The notes: generated from the letters alone by a model not told the origin. DNA of 60,000 nt from Strigamia acuminata (GCA_949358305.1 OX442314.1:52649369-52709368), one strand, 5' to 3'; shown: positions 47,769 to 58,119, counted from the stretch's first letter. Numbers and translations are program-made.

Positions 47769-50459
47769 TTATTTCTTCAAGTTATCGGCGTAACTTGGCT
47801 TATCTTCCGAACTTGGTTCGTCCAGGTTGGGAGATGTGGTCAATCTTGAAGAGTAGTCCGAGGGATCTTCGCTCTCATTTAAGTAGAAACGCAGGTGTCC
47901 CGGCGCCTCCAGCGGATTTCCCGTTCGTTCGTGGGCCCAAATCGGTGGCAGGAAGGCCGACATACCTTGATTGGTGTGGTGGATTCTTTGGGCTTCGGCG
48001 ATGCTGGTTGGCGCGCGATGCGCTCGGAGGAGCCGTTGATGTTGGATGAAGCGATCGTCTCCGGCTCCGGCTTCAATAGCATCCTTCATCCAGACGTAAA
48101 GAGAATAGCCACGGTCTGGGGTCTGGAGTAATTTTGTTTCAGTGTCCTTCGTCAAGGACAACCCCGGGAAGTACATCCGGAGTCTGGCGGCGATCTGAGG
48201 TTCTGCCGTCTTGGAAGCCTTCATGTTCGATTTTGGGCGGAGCAACTTTCCTTTCGTTCCCTTCTTTTTGAGCGAGACTGGATCGGCCAGTGGCTCGGGA
48301 GGTCTATTTTCCTTCGGTGGAGGCGGAGGAGGAGGTGTCGGATCCCTGGGAGCCGGAGTTTCCACGACTGGTGTGGTCACCGAAGATGACGGAAGCGGAT
48401 GTTGGATGATCGCTCGAACGTTTTGGTAAGAGGCCTCTGGATCCGGGTCCTGGGCCACCATTTGGGCTCGAATTATTGCCGCGGAGGGCACTAGGCGTGT
48501 CCAGCTGTCTACGAGAGCCGGCGGGACTTGGAAACCCTCGTGGGCCACTACGATCCAGGCTGCTACAGCGACACGCGCGTTTCGGAAGGTGGCGGCGGCC
48601 AGTAAAATCGACATCAAGTCGGTAATGGCAACCACGATCCTCGTATTCCAATTTGGATGATCCCGATTCCTGTTCTGCGTATATTCAATCGAGATCCGCT
48701 GAAGATTCGAGATGACGTTCTGGATCACGTTTTGTTGGTACGAATCCATTTCGCACAACAGTGCTCTGGCCTGCTCCACGGTTGTGACGTCCAGAAATTG
48801 TTGCAGCGTTACCTCCGACGGGTTGACTGGAGTCGAGGCTTGGATGACTGCTGGGGCTGGCAACATTGGATTGGGTCCCGCGGATGTCGTTGGCTGAGGC
48901 ACAGATCTGACCAGACGTCTTGATTTTTCCGGTTCGGGCTTGTCCCAAACAATTGGAGTTCTCGTTGAAGTTGAAGCTTCGGGGATCGTTGGGAGAGGTT
49001 CGACTTTGGCTGGTCCAAAGCGAGCTTCTCGATGTTTGAGTTGTTCTTCAGAACTCAGTGTCGGTGCGCCGATTATTACTTTCTTGCGAAAGGCGCTTGG
49101 GAGGCTGACGCTGGATGTTACGCTTCTCGTCTGCGAGAGTTCCGGCTTGATGAAAGCGCTTGGCGCCGTCTCTAGACTCGAGGCGGTCGAGGGAGTCGGG
49201 CGGTAGACTGGTTTGGGCTGCAGTTGCTGGTATTTCATAACTACCGCGAGGAGATCCGCCTGAGTATACATCTTCTTCTGCTCGGGGACCTCGTCGATAA
49301 TTACCTCGTCGTCGATCTTCATTGGTTCGGGACTGTCCCGAATTGATCGTGTGTTTTCGTAGCGTTTCCTATCTCGCTGTCGTATTTCCTCTTCACGATA
49401 CGCTTTCCACGAACGTGTGCGACTCTCCGATCCTCTTCTTCTTCGTTCGTCTTGTAGACGGAGGTTCTCTCGTTCACGTCGGGCTTTCTCATCACGTTCG
49501 CGTAGGAACTCTTCTCGGTGTCTGTTCCACGCTTCTCTGTTTTCCTCCCGCCGTCTGAAGTAATTTCTACGATAATCGTTCCAATCTTCTTGGTTCCTAT
49601 CGCGTCGGCGTTGATCTTCTCGGCGGTCGGGGAGTTCGCGTACACTTTCTCTTCTACGGCTGGTTGACGGGGCGTCCCTCGATCGAAATCGCGATGTTTG
49701 TAGGGCCTCCGTTTTTTCTAGGCGAGAGAAAGCGCTTGGTTTGGCCAGGCGTTTCTTTGTCGCGGGTATCTTACTCTGCGCGCTGCTGGAAGTGCTTGGC
49801 TTGTCCAGGCATTGTTTCTTTGCTGAACAGCCTCCTTCGTCGTGCTCGTTGGAGAGACGTTTCTCAGCCTTCTGGCGTTTGCGACCAAAGAAACCTAAAA
49901 AGTGTAATTGGTGCATTGCTCGCTGCGAGGAAATAAAACCGTGTCTTGGCCTCCAATCTGGGCGGTCGGGTCGATCGTCTTGGATTTGTTGGAGCCAAAT
50001 CTTAATTTCCTCGGTCGAGTAACCGTCCGGCTGCAAATAATCGAAAACTTCGTCATGCGCGGTTCGTCTCACTTCTTCGTAATACGCCATATGAATCTGG
50101 TGTTTTTCTTCATCTGTTTCGGCGTCGCGCCACTGTTCGTAAACATCCCATCCTCGCTGGTTGTCGGGGAAGGCGGCTCGGATTAGTGGATTCGGGATTG
50201 GCGCTGGTGGGTCCATGTTTCTTGAGATAACTGCCCGTAATGCTGCTTGGTATTGGCGTGGCATGTAGTGGATCAACGTTTGCTGGCTGGACCAGTAGCG
50301 GCTGATCGCACGAGACAATAATAGGCGAATCTTCCATGGTTCAAAGTTGACCGATTCTTCGAGCGCTTGTCGGAACAGTATGGGGATGACTTCTCGCCAT
50401 AAGCTGCCTGCGGAAACTCTTTTCGGGTCGATTTGTCCCCACGTAGTGCGATATCCGTC
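47769..50459 (-). CDS. Element E ORF3, exon 2 (novel accessory protein, main part)
   Basis: The open frame runs up to a splice acceptor (TTATATTTAG, AG at 50461-50460) with no ATG near its start. The first codons (TTWGQIDP and on through FEPWKIRLLLSRAISRYW) match the start of element C exon 2, so the exon begins at 50459. With exon 1 the protein is 947 aa. Shared blocks with C: the N-terminal TWG-x-x-DP region; a domain ending WRPRHGFISSQ; and the C-terminal HQRLLRAHRAP...HTNQGMSAF...HERT. A 100-residue Arg/Glu/Asp/Asn-rich charged segment (about 324-427) lies between them. No signal peptide, membrane span or protease site is seen. Function unknown. Confidence 0.85.
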   Translation of the reverse strand, partial: DGYRTTWGQIDPKRVSAGSLWREVIPILFRQALEESVNFEPWKIRLLLSRAISRYWSSQQTLIHYMPRQYQAALRAVISRNMDPPAPIPNPLIRAAFPDNQRGWDVYEQWRDAETDEEKHQIHMAYYEEVRRTAHDEVFDYLQPDGYSTEEIKIWLQQIQDDRPDRPDWRPRHGFISSQRAMHQLHFLGFFGRKRQKAEKRLSNEHDEGGCSAKKQCLDKPSTSSSAQSKIPATKKRLAKPSAFSRLEKTEALQTSRFRSRDAPSTSRRRESVRELPDRREDQRRRDRNQEDWNDYRRNYFRRREENREAWNRHREEFLRERDEKARRERENLRLQDERRRRGSESRTRSWKAYREEEIRQRDRKRYENTRSIRDSPEPMKIDDEVIIDEVPEQKKMYTQADLLAVVMKYQQLQPKPVYRPTPSTASSLETAPSAFIKPELSQTRSVTSSVSLPSAFRKKVIIGAPTLSSEEQLKHREARFGPAKVEPLPTIPEASTSTRTPIVWDKPEPEKSRRLVRSVPQPTTSAGPNPMLPAPAVIQASTPVNPSEVTLQQFLDVTTVEQARALLCEMDSYQQNVIQNVISNLQRISIEYTQNRNRDHPNWNTRIVVAITDLMSILLAAATFRNARVAVAAWIVVAHEGFQVPPALVDSWTRLVPSAAIIRAQMVAQDPDPEASYQNVRAIIQHPLPSSSVTTPVVETPAPRDPTPPPPPPPKENRPPEPLADPVSLKKKGTKGKLLRPKSNMKASKTAEPQIAARLRMYFPGLSLTKDTETKLLQTPDRGYSLYVWMKDAIEAGAGDDRFIQHQRLLRAHRAPTSIAEAQRIHHTNQGMSAFLPPIWAHERTGNPLEAPGHLRFYLNESEDPSDYSSRLTTSPNLDEPSSEDKPSYADNLKK

Positions 50460-50730
50460 CTAAATATAAGAATATTAATGAATATATTAGGATCGTTGAT
50501 TAATTTGTCATATTTTTCTCTAGAGATTCTTTCGTCTAACACAAGATGGCGTCATGGTCGGCCATGTGCTTTTCGACCACGTGTCTTGAAGTTACTTTTT
50601 CTTTCGGTGTTTGATTAATTTTGACGATTCGTCACTTAAAGTTAAATTATTTCTTCGTTCGTGGTCAGTCCACGAACTTATTTCGTATTTTTGATTCTCG
50701 ATAATTGAATTTTTTCTATTTTTTACTTAC
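50460..50730 (-). other. Intron of element E ORF3 (predicted)
   Basis: 271 nt from GAC|GTAAGT (GT at 50730-50729) to TTTAG|GAC. It contains GTTCGTGG-TCAGT-CCACGAAC near 50660-50680 and GACGA-T-TCGTC near 50620-50630. Confidence 0.72.
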
Positions 50731-50883
50731 GTCGGGTTGGACATCGGGTTCATTGGGTTCGTCCCAATTTCCCTCTTCGTTGTTTACGACTATTTGTAAC
50801 AACTCCACTTGTTCTTCATCGTCATCCTCGGAAGCGTTGTTTACGGCCCGTTCAATTTCTTTCTTCCAATCATTTCTTTTCAT
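50731..50883 (-). CDS. Element E ORF3, exon 1 (acidic, 51 codons)
   Basis: ATG at 50883. 51 codons, basic at first (MKRNDWKKEIE) and then very acidic, ending at a perfect donor GAC|GTAAGT. Reading on gives a stop four codons later, so the frame makes sense only when spliced. Phase 0 joining to 50459 restores a 947-aa protein. The EGNWDE...VQPD segment matches element C exon 1. Confidence 0.8.
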
Positions 50884-51101
50884 TTTTCGGAAATTAATTT
50901 GATACTTTGATTTACGGCTGCCTCGAGGTGATCGTCGCTTAGTCGGAGATGACAGTGATAAATGTGGGTCGGGTTAGAGGTTAACTATTAGTCTCGTGTC
51001 GTCTTTGATTGGTTTGGCCAATTAAGACGCATTGTGGGACGTAACAGGTGTCCCCCCTGTGGTTGTTTTTATCGATTGTTTGAGACAATGGCTGGAGTCG
51101 C
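50884..51101 (-). other. Element E pol-ORF3 spacer
   Basis: No ORF. A purine run (CACAGGGGGGACACC on the minus strand near 51045-51060) resembles a polypurine tract inside the element. A possible acceptor (CGAGGCAG) lies about 35 nt before exon 1. Confidence 0.4.
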
Positions 51102-54100
51102 TTATTGTTTTCCGACGAGTTTCCCGTCTTTTATGAACGGGTTTGGCTTGTGTCGACGCATACCGTATATTTTATCAGGTTTGAGGATTCTTGTAGTCTT
51201 ATTTTTGTTTGATTGCTTTCCTTTTTTAGGAGATTCTTCGACTATTTCCTCCCTCTCCGAAATCTCATCCGGGGCGTCGGCCGCTTCGTGTAACTCATCT
51301 TGAACTAAATTGGTTGGGCCAGTTTGTTCATCTAAAAACATGTCGCGAATAATTGGATTCTGCGCTGGTTTCGTCTGATATTCCGTCCAAGCCTCTTGAG
51401 GAAACTCAGGTAAGTATGGAGTTAATTCTCGGGCGTGGATCGATCTAAAATTAACGTTGTCTGCCAATCTTTTTAGCTTGAAAGCGTTTCCGCCGTGGGC
51501 TTCGAGTATGACGTACGGGCCGTCGCGTTTGTCTGCTAGGCCTGAGTGGATCCCCTTATCGGCGCTGGACTGAATATGTGTGTCTTTCCAGACGAGGTCA
51601 TTGACTTTAAAATTGCAGAAGGGCCGATCCTTTCCAGCAATGCTAATACGATCTCTCATGTCGAATATGTGAGACATCATATGTTGATAAGTGGCCGAAA
51701 TAATTTGCTCCAACCTATCGACGTAAATATGAGGCTTCTCGGGATCGATTTCCAGTATTTCCTCCGGTATTCGCGGGTCCCAGGGCACTCTGAGTTCCCG
51801 AGCGAAGTTTAGAAACGCGGGAGAAAATTTGCGATTCCTCGAGATCGTCGTGCGGATGCTGAAGGCAATTTCACGAAGATATTCGTCCCAGCTGGAGTGA
51901 ACATCGGTGAAAATTGCCAGCGCATATTTTATGTCGCGATTTAACCTTTCGACGGGATTGGCCCGTGGATTATAGGTTGACGTGTATGATGTCTCGATGT
52001 CGAATTTTTTACAGAAGTCTTTATACAAATTTGACGCAAATTGTGGTCCATTATCGGAAATTAATTTCCGAGGGAATCCGAAATGAAGCGCCACTTCGTA
52101 CAAACATCGAATGATTTTCTGCTTAGTTGGTCTCTCCATTGGAAAGAGCTCGGGCCATCCGGTCGCGACATCCATGATTACTAAAATATATTTGTTTTTA
52201 TTGGATGACGTGGGTTTTGGGCCCATTAAATCCACGCTCCAGCAGTCGAAGGGTGCGAAGGGGCCGAGTGAGATTCTTTCGTAATTCTTGGGCGTCCTAG
52301 GTTTGCACGCTTGGCATCTGGGGCAGTGGTGAATGAAACGAACAATATCTCGGGTCATTTTGGGCCAAAAATAGAGTTGGTTCGCACGGTAGATTGTTCT
52401 GGCCACTCCAGAATGTCCGGCGAGTGGGTGTCCGTGGACCATCCACAGAAACCTTGTTAGCAGACTCCTGGGTATAACGACTTTCATCGAAGTACCTGTC
52501 TCCGTCAGATCATCGCGGAAATTCGGGTGGTGTTTTAGTAGAAGTCCATCCTCGATTAAGTACGTGGAGGCCTCTCTTTCGAATTCTTCGCGTTGGATTT
52601 CGTCGAAATTCTTGTCGGGAAATTTTTTATTTGTGATGAAGTCTCGATAAGTTTTACAGAAGTCGTCTGTCATTTGGGCGGCTATTAATTCGTCCCTGGT
52701 GGGCGGTTTGCTGTTCGTCCCCTTGCTTACGTGGGCGACGAATGCTCGAACGTACTTGTCGGAGATTCGAGGTTCTATCGTTAGCTCGTAATTTGGGTGA
52801 GCGTCCTTGACAGACTGGTACGCTCGGAGCCAATAATTGTAATAATTTTGGTCTCCTGACTCGAGTTTCTCCTTGGGTAATTCGTTTAGCTTCTTAAATT
52901 CCCATTTTCGAACGGGGTTCGGACAGTAGAAGAGGCGTGAGTCGTCCTCTCCGCAGTCGGTCTCGTCTTCGGGGTCTGAAGCTGGGGCTCGTGAGAGGGC
53001 GTCTGCCACGACGTTGAATTTTCCGGGTCGGTATTCAATGATTAAGTCACAAGCCATTAATTCTAGCTGCCAGCGAGCCATTCTTCCGGACGGTTCCTTC
53101 AACGCCATTAACCATTTTAGGGCTTCGTGGTCGGTTTGTACGTTGAACTTGGTAAATTCCAGGTATGGTCTGAATTTTCGGATTGCCCAGACGACGGCTA
53201 GACATTCTAACTCTGTCGCATTATAATTCTTTTCGGCTGCTTGTAATTTCCGGCTGATGAACATCGTCGGGACCTCTAACATTACTCCGTCGACGTCATG
53301 CTTTTGAAGCAACGCAGCACCTAGGCCAATTCGACTGGCGTCGGTGTGAAGAGTGAATTCTCGATTAAGATCTGGCAGGGGAATCCGTTTTACATCGATC
53401 AGCATTTGTTTTATTTTGTTAAACGATGTTTCGCAGTGGTCAGTCCATTCGAACTCTTTATCGTTGCGTAACAGATCTGTGATGGGCGCCGCGACGTCTG
53501 CCAAATTTGGGAGTAATCGATTGAAGAAATTCACCATGCCCATGAAACGTTGGACTCCTTTTACATCTTCCGGGGCGGGGAACTGGCTAATGGCCTGGGT
53601 CTTTTTCGGGTCGATGGATAGGCCACCCGTTCCGACTGTGTAACCCAGGAATGCCAATTCTTTGCGGCAAAATTTACTTTTCCCTGGATGGATGTTTAGT
53701 CCGGCCTTTGTGAGTCGCTCCATGACGTCATTCACATGCATCAAGTGGTCTGTAAAGGTCTGAGAGACTATTACTATGTCGTCAAGATAAGCCCATGCGT
53801 ATTTGTGTAAGGCGTCGCCGAGAACTTTTTCTATTAATTTTTGAAAGGTGGCGGGTGCGTTTACTAACCCGAAGGGCATTACATTAAACATCAGTCGACC
53901 CTGCGGTGCCCAAAAAGCTGTTTTCTCCTTATCCTCTTCCCGCAATTCAACCTGCCAGTAACCCTTGGACAAGTCCATGGTCGTGACCCAGTTAAATGGG
54001 GCGAGTTCTCGTAAAATTGCTTCTATTGATGGCATTTGGATGGGGTCAATGACGGTTATGGCGTTTAAAGGTCTATAATCGATGCAGAGGCGCGGTTCGG

Positions 54101-55115
54101 AGCCTGGTCGCATGACGAGGACAATCCTCATTCCATACTCTCCGATGGCGTGCGACACGATCCCTTTTTCGAGCAACTCGTTGCACATTGTTCTTACGAT
54201 GTGTCTCTTCTGGGGATTCATAGTCTTAAAAGGCACTCGTACCGGTTTGCCCGTAACCAATTCGATCTCGTGCATTACGTAACTTGTCTTCCCTGGATCT
54301 TTATTTAAGTTCTTCGAGTGCTTCTTGAGCATTTCCTCGAGGAGTTTCGTTTGTTCTTCGCCAAGGTTGGCGTCTGCAGCCAGATTATGTATTAAATTCT
54401 CCTCCTGGAGGATAGTATTAAATGATTTAAAATTATAGTCTTGGATGAACTTTTTAATTTCGCCTCCTCCCCATTCCTCGTCGTCCTTAGCTTTGTCTAG
54501 GAGTTCCGGAGGTATTATGGGTAGTCGTGGGTCCTCGTGGTTGTCGATGTAATTCCACGAACGTGTGACTGGGTTGGGCTGGATGTTCATCCGTTCCATC
54601 AAATCCATTCCTATCAGCAGGATTGTGTCTCGGGTTGGTAACACGATGAAGAAATGCTTAATCGTGCCTCCTTCCCATACGAAATCGGTTGATAACGTCC
54701 CCACTGCTCTAACTTCTCCCGCTGCCGTAAGAACTCGAATATTCTCGTTCATCCCCCGTAATTTTCTCTGTATTTTTTCGTCGAGTGATTCGAATAAGTC
54801 GGTAGAGATAAACGACTGATCCGCTCCCGAGTCGAGTAGTCCCATTAACACCTTTTTGCCGAAAGAGACCGGTATTTTAGCCAGTACGCTCTTTGCTTCT
54901 GTTGATAGATTGCAACGAAGTATTCGCTTTTTAAGAGGATTGGCCCCTTGGTCAAGCGGTAAAGTCATGAAAGCGTTGGCTATGCCGTCTTCGTCTCTTA
55001 TTTCGAATTTCCGTTTGTTGGTTGGAGTTGTGACTTCCTCGTTGGCAGCTTCCTCGAAAAATTCCAACAATTTTTTCATTTCTTTAATTTGTTTTTCCAC
55101 TAGTGTAAGGTCCAT
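51102..55115 (-). CDS. pol: Element E Pol polyprotein
   Basis: The frame is open from the gag frameshift site at 55175-55181 through the first Met at 55115, then 1337 codons. Protease LLDSGAD (D about 95); reverse transcriptase with YLDD (about 440-443); RNase H with HTDAS (about 589); integrase zinc finger (HGHPLAGHSG...CPRCQACK); D (SVDLMG, about 961), D (ISDNGPQF), E (PVERLNRD); and a C-terminal barrel and basic tail. Closely parallels element C Pol. Frame intact. Confidence 0.94.
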   Translation of the reverse strand: MDLTLVEKQIKEMKKLLEFFEEAANEEVTTPTNKRKFEIRDEDGIANAFMTLPLDQGANPLKKRILRCNLSTEAKSVLAKIPVSFGKKVLMGLLDSGADQSFISTDLFESLDEKIQRKLRGMNENIRVLTAAGEVRAVGTLSTDFVWEGGTIKHFFIVLPTRDTILLIGMDLMERMNIQPNPVTRSWNYIDNHEDPRLPIIPPELLDKAKDDEEWGGGEIKKFIQDYNFKSFNTILQEENLIHNLAADANLGEEQTKLLEEMLKKHSKNLNKDPGKTSYVMHEIELVTGKPVRVPFKTMNPQKRHIVRTMCNELLEKGIVSHAIGEYGMRIVLVMRPGSEPRLCIDYRPLNAITVIDPIQMPSIEAILRELAPFNWVTTMDLSKGYWQVELREEDKEKTAFWAPQGRLMFNVMPFGLVNAPATFQKLIEKVLGDALHKYAWAYLDDIVIVSQTFTDHLMHVNDVMERLTKAGLNIHPGKSKFCRKELAFLGYTVGTGGLSIDPKKTQAISQFPAPEDVKGVQRFMGMVNFFNRLLPNLADVAAPITDLLRNDKEFEWTDHCETSFNKIKQMLIDVKRIPLPDLNREFTLHTDASRIGLGAALLQKHDVDGVMLEVPTMFISRKLQAAEKNYNATELECLAVVWAIRKFRPYLEFTKFNVQTDHEALKWLMALKEPSGRMARWQLELMACDLIIEYRPGKFNVVADALSRAPASDPEDETDCGEDDSRLFYCPNPVRKWEFKKLNELPKEKLESGDQNYYNYWLRAYQSVKDAHPNYELTIEPRISDKYVRAFVAHVSKGTNSKPPTRDELIAAQMTDDFCKTYRDFITNKKFPDKNFDEIQREEFEREASTYLIEDGLLLKHHPNFRDDLTETGTSMKVVIPRSLLTRFLWMVHGHPLAGHSGVARTIYRANQLYFWPKMTRDIVRFIHHCPRCQACKPRTPKNYERISLGPFAPFDCWSVDLMGPKPTSSNKNKYILVIMDVATGWPELFPMERPTKQKIIRCLYEVALHFGFPRKLISDNGPQFASNLYKDFCKKFDIETSYTSTYNPRANPVERLNRDIKYALAIFTDVHSSWDEYLREIAFSIRTTISRNRKFSPAFLNFARELRVPWDPRIPEEILEIDPEKPHIYVDRLEQIISATYQHMMSHIFDMRDRISIAGKDRPFCNFKVNDLVWKDTHIQSSADKGIHSGLADKRDGPYVILEAHGGNAFKLKRLADNVNFRSIHARELTPYLPEFPQEAWTEYQTKPAQNPIIRDMFLDEQTGPTNLVQDELHEAADAPDEISEREEIVEESPKKGKQSNKNKTTRILKPDKIYGMRRHKPNPFIKDGKLVGKQ

Positions 55116-55147
55116 CTTTTTCGAAGTTATCGCGAGCGGATGTGGAA

Positions 55148-58027
55148 TTATTTTTGTTCCGCCCGCGAGTTCCAGTTTTTTGTCATACTGTCGAATTTGG
55201 CGGTGAGTTCCTTCAAGACTTTTTCTTGCTCCTTAGCGAGCAATTTCACTAGCTCTTCTCTCTCTGCGGCCTTGTCGTCGGCTTTTTTCTTTGCCAGTTT
55301 CGGGCAGGTCTGACGCCAGTGGCCGTCCTCGTTGCAGAAATTACAAGGGCTTTTCTTCTTTCCCTCCCGCACAAAAGGCTTTTTGGGGTAGTCTTTCTTC
55401 TCAGAAGTCGCCTCTGTTTTCGGGTTGTGATGTTCCGATTTTCTGGACTTCATCTGAGGTCGGTAGCTGGGTGCTAGTTCCTTCCCCATGTTTGCATGTA
55501 CAACCTCGTTGATACCTTCGTCGACTTCATCGCTTTCCGAGAATTGCTCAGAATCTTCGCTTACTTCGTCTTCCGACTTTTCTTCGGCGGCGTTAGTTTG
55601 CGTGCGATAGGCCTTATTTGGAGGTGGTAATGGGTTGGAAGCTTGTTGGTTTTTCTTTGAGGGGAGTGGCTCTATACTTCCGTTTAGATAATTTCGCGAT
55701 TGGAGCAGCTTAGTGGAGTCTATGCTGCGTTCCTGTATTCGTTGCTGTCGAGCCACTCCTAGAGCTCGTTCTTCTTTTGTCAGATTTTCGTTATACCGAG
55801 CATTTACTTCGGTGTGTTTTTTCTCGACGAAAGCGAGGATGGCTTTGAAATTATCTCCTTTAGGAGCGTTCATTTCTCGTAGGACTTTGGTTGCGGTTTC
55901 GTTTAGTCCTTGTTCGAAGAGAGCTTTCTGAGCGTGTTGGTCAAATGGTTTGTCCATTTCACGAAACAGGCTGTCGGCTCGTTGTACGTACTCCCTCAGA
56001 GTTTCCCCGGGAGCTTGCTTCATAGAGCTTACTCTTTTCTGGATTTCTTGGCTCGTCTCGCCATATTGATTGTGGAACTTTATGACGAAGTCTTCCCAGT
56101 TTCGGGGTTGGACATCAGCGTACCAGATTCGGGCCCGATTTATCAGCATTTCTGGTATTCCGCGCGCAACCATTTCGTCGGGTTCCGCTCCTAAACGGTT
56201 AATCGTCAGGGCGACTTCGTCCAAAAACAAGTTGCCAGCGTTCCAGGATCCGTCGAACTTAATTAGTCTCAGGGTCGTCCACTTGATGTTGTTATCCTTG
56301 CGAGAATACAGCCATCGGTCCGCGGAGTAGCGTTTCAACAATCCTTCGCTTCGATCGTCTTCCTCGGTCTCTTGGCCACGGCTCTGTTGAAGTTTTTGGT
56401 CCATGGCTTGAAGGAGTTCGTCTTTCATCGTCCGTAGTTGGTTGCTTAGCGAGTCAGTCTCACTAGGCAGCGGTGATGATCGTGGGTTGTCGGAAGGGAG
56501 GCTTGGGTAATGCGTACCGTTGCCTGTCAGTCCGAATTGATTGTGTTGAAACGACGTTTGTCCTGATGATCCCACGGCGTTCGGGTTATTCGTGAGGTCT
56601 TGCGCTACCGTTGAGTTATCGGGGTTCGATTTTTCCGGAGCGGCGGTTCGGCTCAACTTTGTTCCGGGCGGTACCAGGTCGTCCAGTCGGGTCCCCGTGA
56701 GGCCTTCATCCGTTTTTCTGATAAAAACATAGGAGTCTCTTCCAGCATATGCTTCGGCGGCGTGCTTCTTTTCGAGGTGATTTTTAACTGCGTTAATCTC
56801 CTCGAGCGTCGGCATGGCCAGTTTATTTTGACCTGCTTCGTTGCGTATCTGGTTCTTCTGATTTATACATCTGATTAGTTCGGCGTTAGGGTCGCCTTGG
56901 TTGGTATTACTGGTTTGGCCAGTTTTCATTGCAAATGAGTTTTTTATTGCCCATGATTGCGCGCCCTGATTATTCCTCCTATCTTGTATAAACGCCTCGT
57001 ACAGTTCTCCTTTGACTTCGTCCGATTCGTTCAAGATGCTATCTAGTCCGTTGACTCGGATACTGCCGTGAGATGCTTGAGAGTCGATACTTTCACTGTC
57101 TGACGTTGCTTCGCCGCCGGTCTCGGACTGCTGTCGATCTGCTCCGACCCGACGTCGTTTCTCCCCGCGTCTGGCCGTGTTATCTGCCGATCGTTTTTCA
57201 GTCCTCTGATTTACTAGGTCGATTACCCGGCTTAGTTCTGCGTAAGGATCCTTGTCCTGATCGATCTCGATGCCGTGTGCGCAGGCCACTCGTGTCACTT
57301 CTATTGCTTTGGCTACCAGCTCCTTAGCTGTGTGAGACCGTTCTGGGGAGCTCTGTACGGAGTTTGGCTCCGAATGCTGGCTTAACCCGTTGCTTGGTGG
57401 CCGGATCTGATAGTCCTTGGCCATTTCTCGTTCGATTATTCTTTGCTTCGCGAGCAATTCTCGAGCCAGCTCGCGCTCCATTGCCGTTTGCTTTTCTTGG
57501 CTTTCACGGGCGGCCGCCATCTGCTTAGCTTGACGTTCTTGTGCCAAGCTTTGTTCCATGGCAGCTAATTTCTCGCGATGCTCTCTGGCTAAATCTTCCA
57601 TCAATTCGTTTTTCTTCTTTTCCAACGCGGCTGTTCTCGCTTGGTCGGCTCGGGTAGCCTCGTTGATAATTGCGGCGCCTGTGCTTGCCGCTTTATTTAG
57701 AAGAGTCATTAGATCCATTTCACTGGGATCCTTTTCGACTGGTCTGGGGCTTTTCAATCCGAATCGAGGGTTTTCGAACGATTTATTTAACCTGTTTTCT
57801 TCGTGAGGGCTTCCTGATCCTTCGAATTCGCCTCCCGTGAACGGAAGTTGTCTTGCAAGGGGAAGGCCTTCACCTGATGATTCCGTTGAAACTTCAGTCG
57901 AGTTAGTCTCGACTTCTGGTTCCACGTGGTTCGCTTCTTCCGCTTTTTGGCGTTCGATTTCTTCGGTTTCCTTTCTCTCCTTTTCGTCGTTACGCCTTTT
58001 TCTGTCTTCTGCGGTAGTTTTCGTCAT
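55148..58027 (-). CDS. gag: Element E Gag polyprotein
   Basis: 959 codons from the ATG at 58027. Residues 1-60 are charged; residues about 115-195 form a long Gln/Glu/Lys/Arg coiled coil (repeated LAREHREKLAAMEQ-like heptads). The capsid domain is at about 585-760 (KFDGSWNAGNLFLDEV, RIWYADVQPRNWEDFVIKF, APGETLREYVQRADSLF), and one zinc knuckle CNFCNEDGHWRQTC at about 900-915. The end carries A AAA AAC for -1 frameshifting into pol. Homologous to element C Gag in the capsid and knuckle; the N-terminal halves are unlike. Confidence 0.92.
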   Translation of the reverse strand: MTKTTAEDRKRRNDEKERKETEEIERQKAEEANHVEPEVETNSTEVSTESSGEGLPLARQLPFTGGEFEGSGSPHEENRLNKSFENPRFGLKSPRPVEKDPSEMDLMTLLNKAASTGAAIINEATRADQARTAALEKKKNELMEDLAREHREKLAAMEQSLAQERQAKQMAAARESQEKQTAMERELARELLAKQRIIEREMAKDYQIRPPSNGLSQHSEPNSVQSSPERSHTAKELVAKAIEVTRVACAHGIEIDQDKDPYAELSRVIDLVNQRTEKRSADNTARRGEKRRRVGADRQQSETGGEATSDSESIDSQASHGSIRVNGLDSILNESDEVKGELYEAFIQDRRNNQGAQSWAIKNSFAMKTGQTSNTNQGDPNAELIRCINQKNQIRNEAGQNKLAMPTLEEINAVKNHLEKKHAAEAYAGRDSYVFIRKTDEGLTGTRLDDLVPPGTKLSRTAAPEKSNPDNSTVAQDLTNNPNAVGSSGQTSFQHNQFGLTGNGTHYPSLPSDNPRSSPLPSETDSLSNQLRTMKDELLQAMDQKLQQSRGQETEEDDRSEGLLKRYSADRWLYSRKDNNIKWTTLRLIKFDGSWNAGNLFLDEVALTINRLGAEPDEMVARGIPEMLINRARIWYADVQPRNWEDFVIKFHNQYGETSQEIQKRVSSMKQAPGETLREYVQRADSLFREMDKPFDQHAQKALFEQGLNETATKVLREMNAPKGDNFKAILAFVEKKHTEVNARYNENLTKEERALGVARQQRIQERSIDSTKLLQSRNYLNGSIEPLPSKKNQQASNPLPPPNKAYRTQTNAAEEKSEDEVSEDSEQFSESDEVDEGINEVVHANMGKELAPSYRPQMKSRKSEHHNPKTEATSEKKDYPKKPFVREGKKKSPCNFCNEDGHWRQTCPKLAKKKADDKAAEREELVKLLAKEQEKVLKELTAKFDSMTKNWNSRAEQK
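55175..55181 (-). promoter_or_regulatory. -1 frameshift site, A AAA AAC
   Basis: The minus strand reads ACA AAA AAC in the gag frame, 27 nt before the gag stop. A -1 slip enters the open pol frame. Same heptamer as in element C, present once. Confidence 0.82.
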
Positions 58028-58101
58028 TTTCTTGCGATATAATGATCGGTCGAAAGATCCCGGTTATTATTTAAAGTTTTGTCGTAAGGTTAGCAAATTC
58101 T

Positions 58102-58119
58102 ATCCCGGACAGGCCCCCA
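58102..58119 (-). promoter_or_regulatory. Primer binding site of element E, tRNA-Pro-like
   Basis: TGGGGGCCTGTCCGGGAT on the coding strand, two nucleotides after the LTR, identical to element C. Confidence 0.7.

Noticed and set aside
51045-51060. Central polypurine tract in element E
   Set aside because: The run of Gs is purine-rich but short, and there is no matching tract at the same place in element C.
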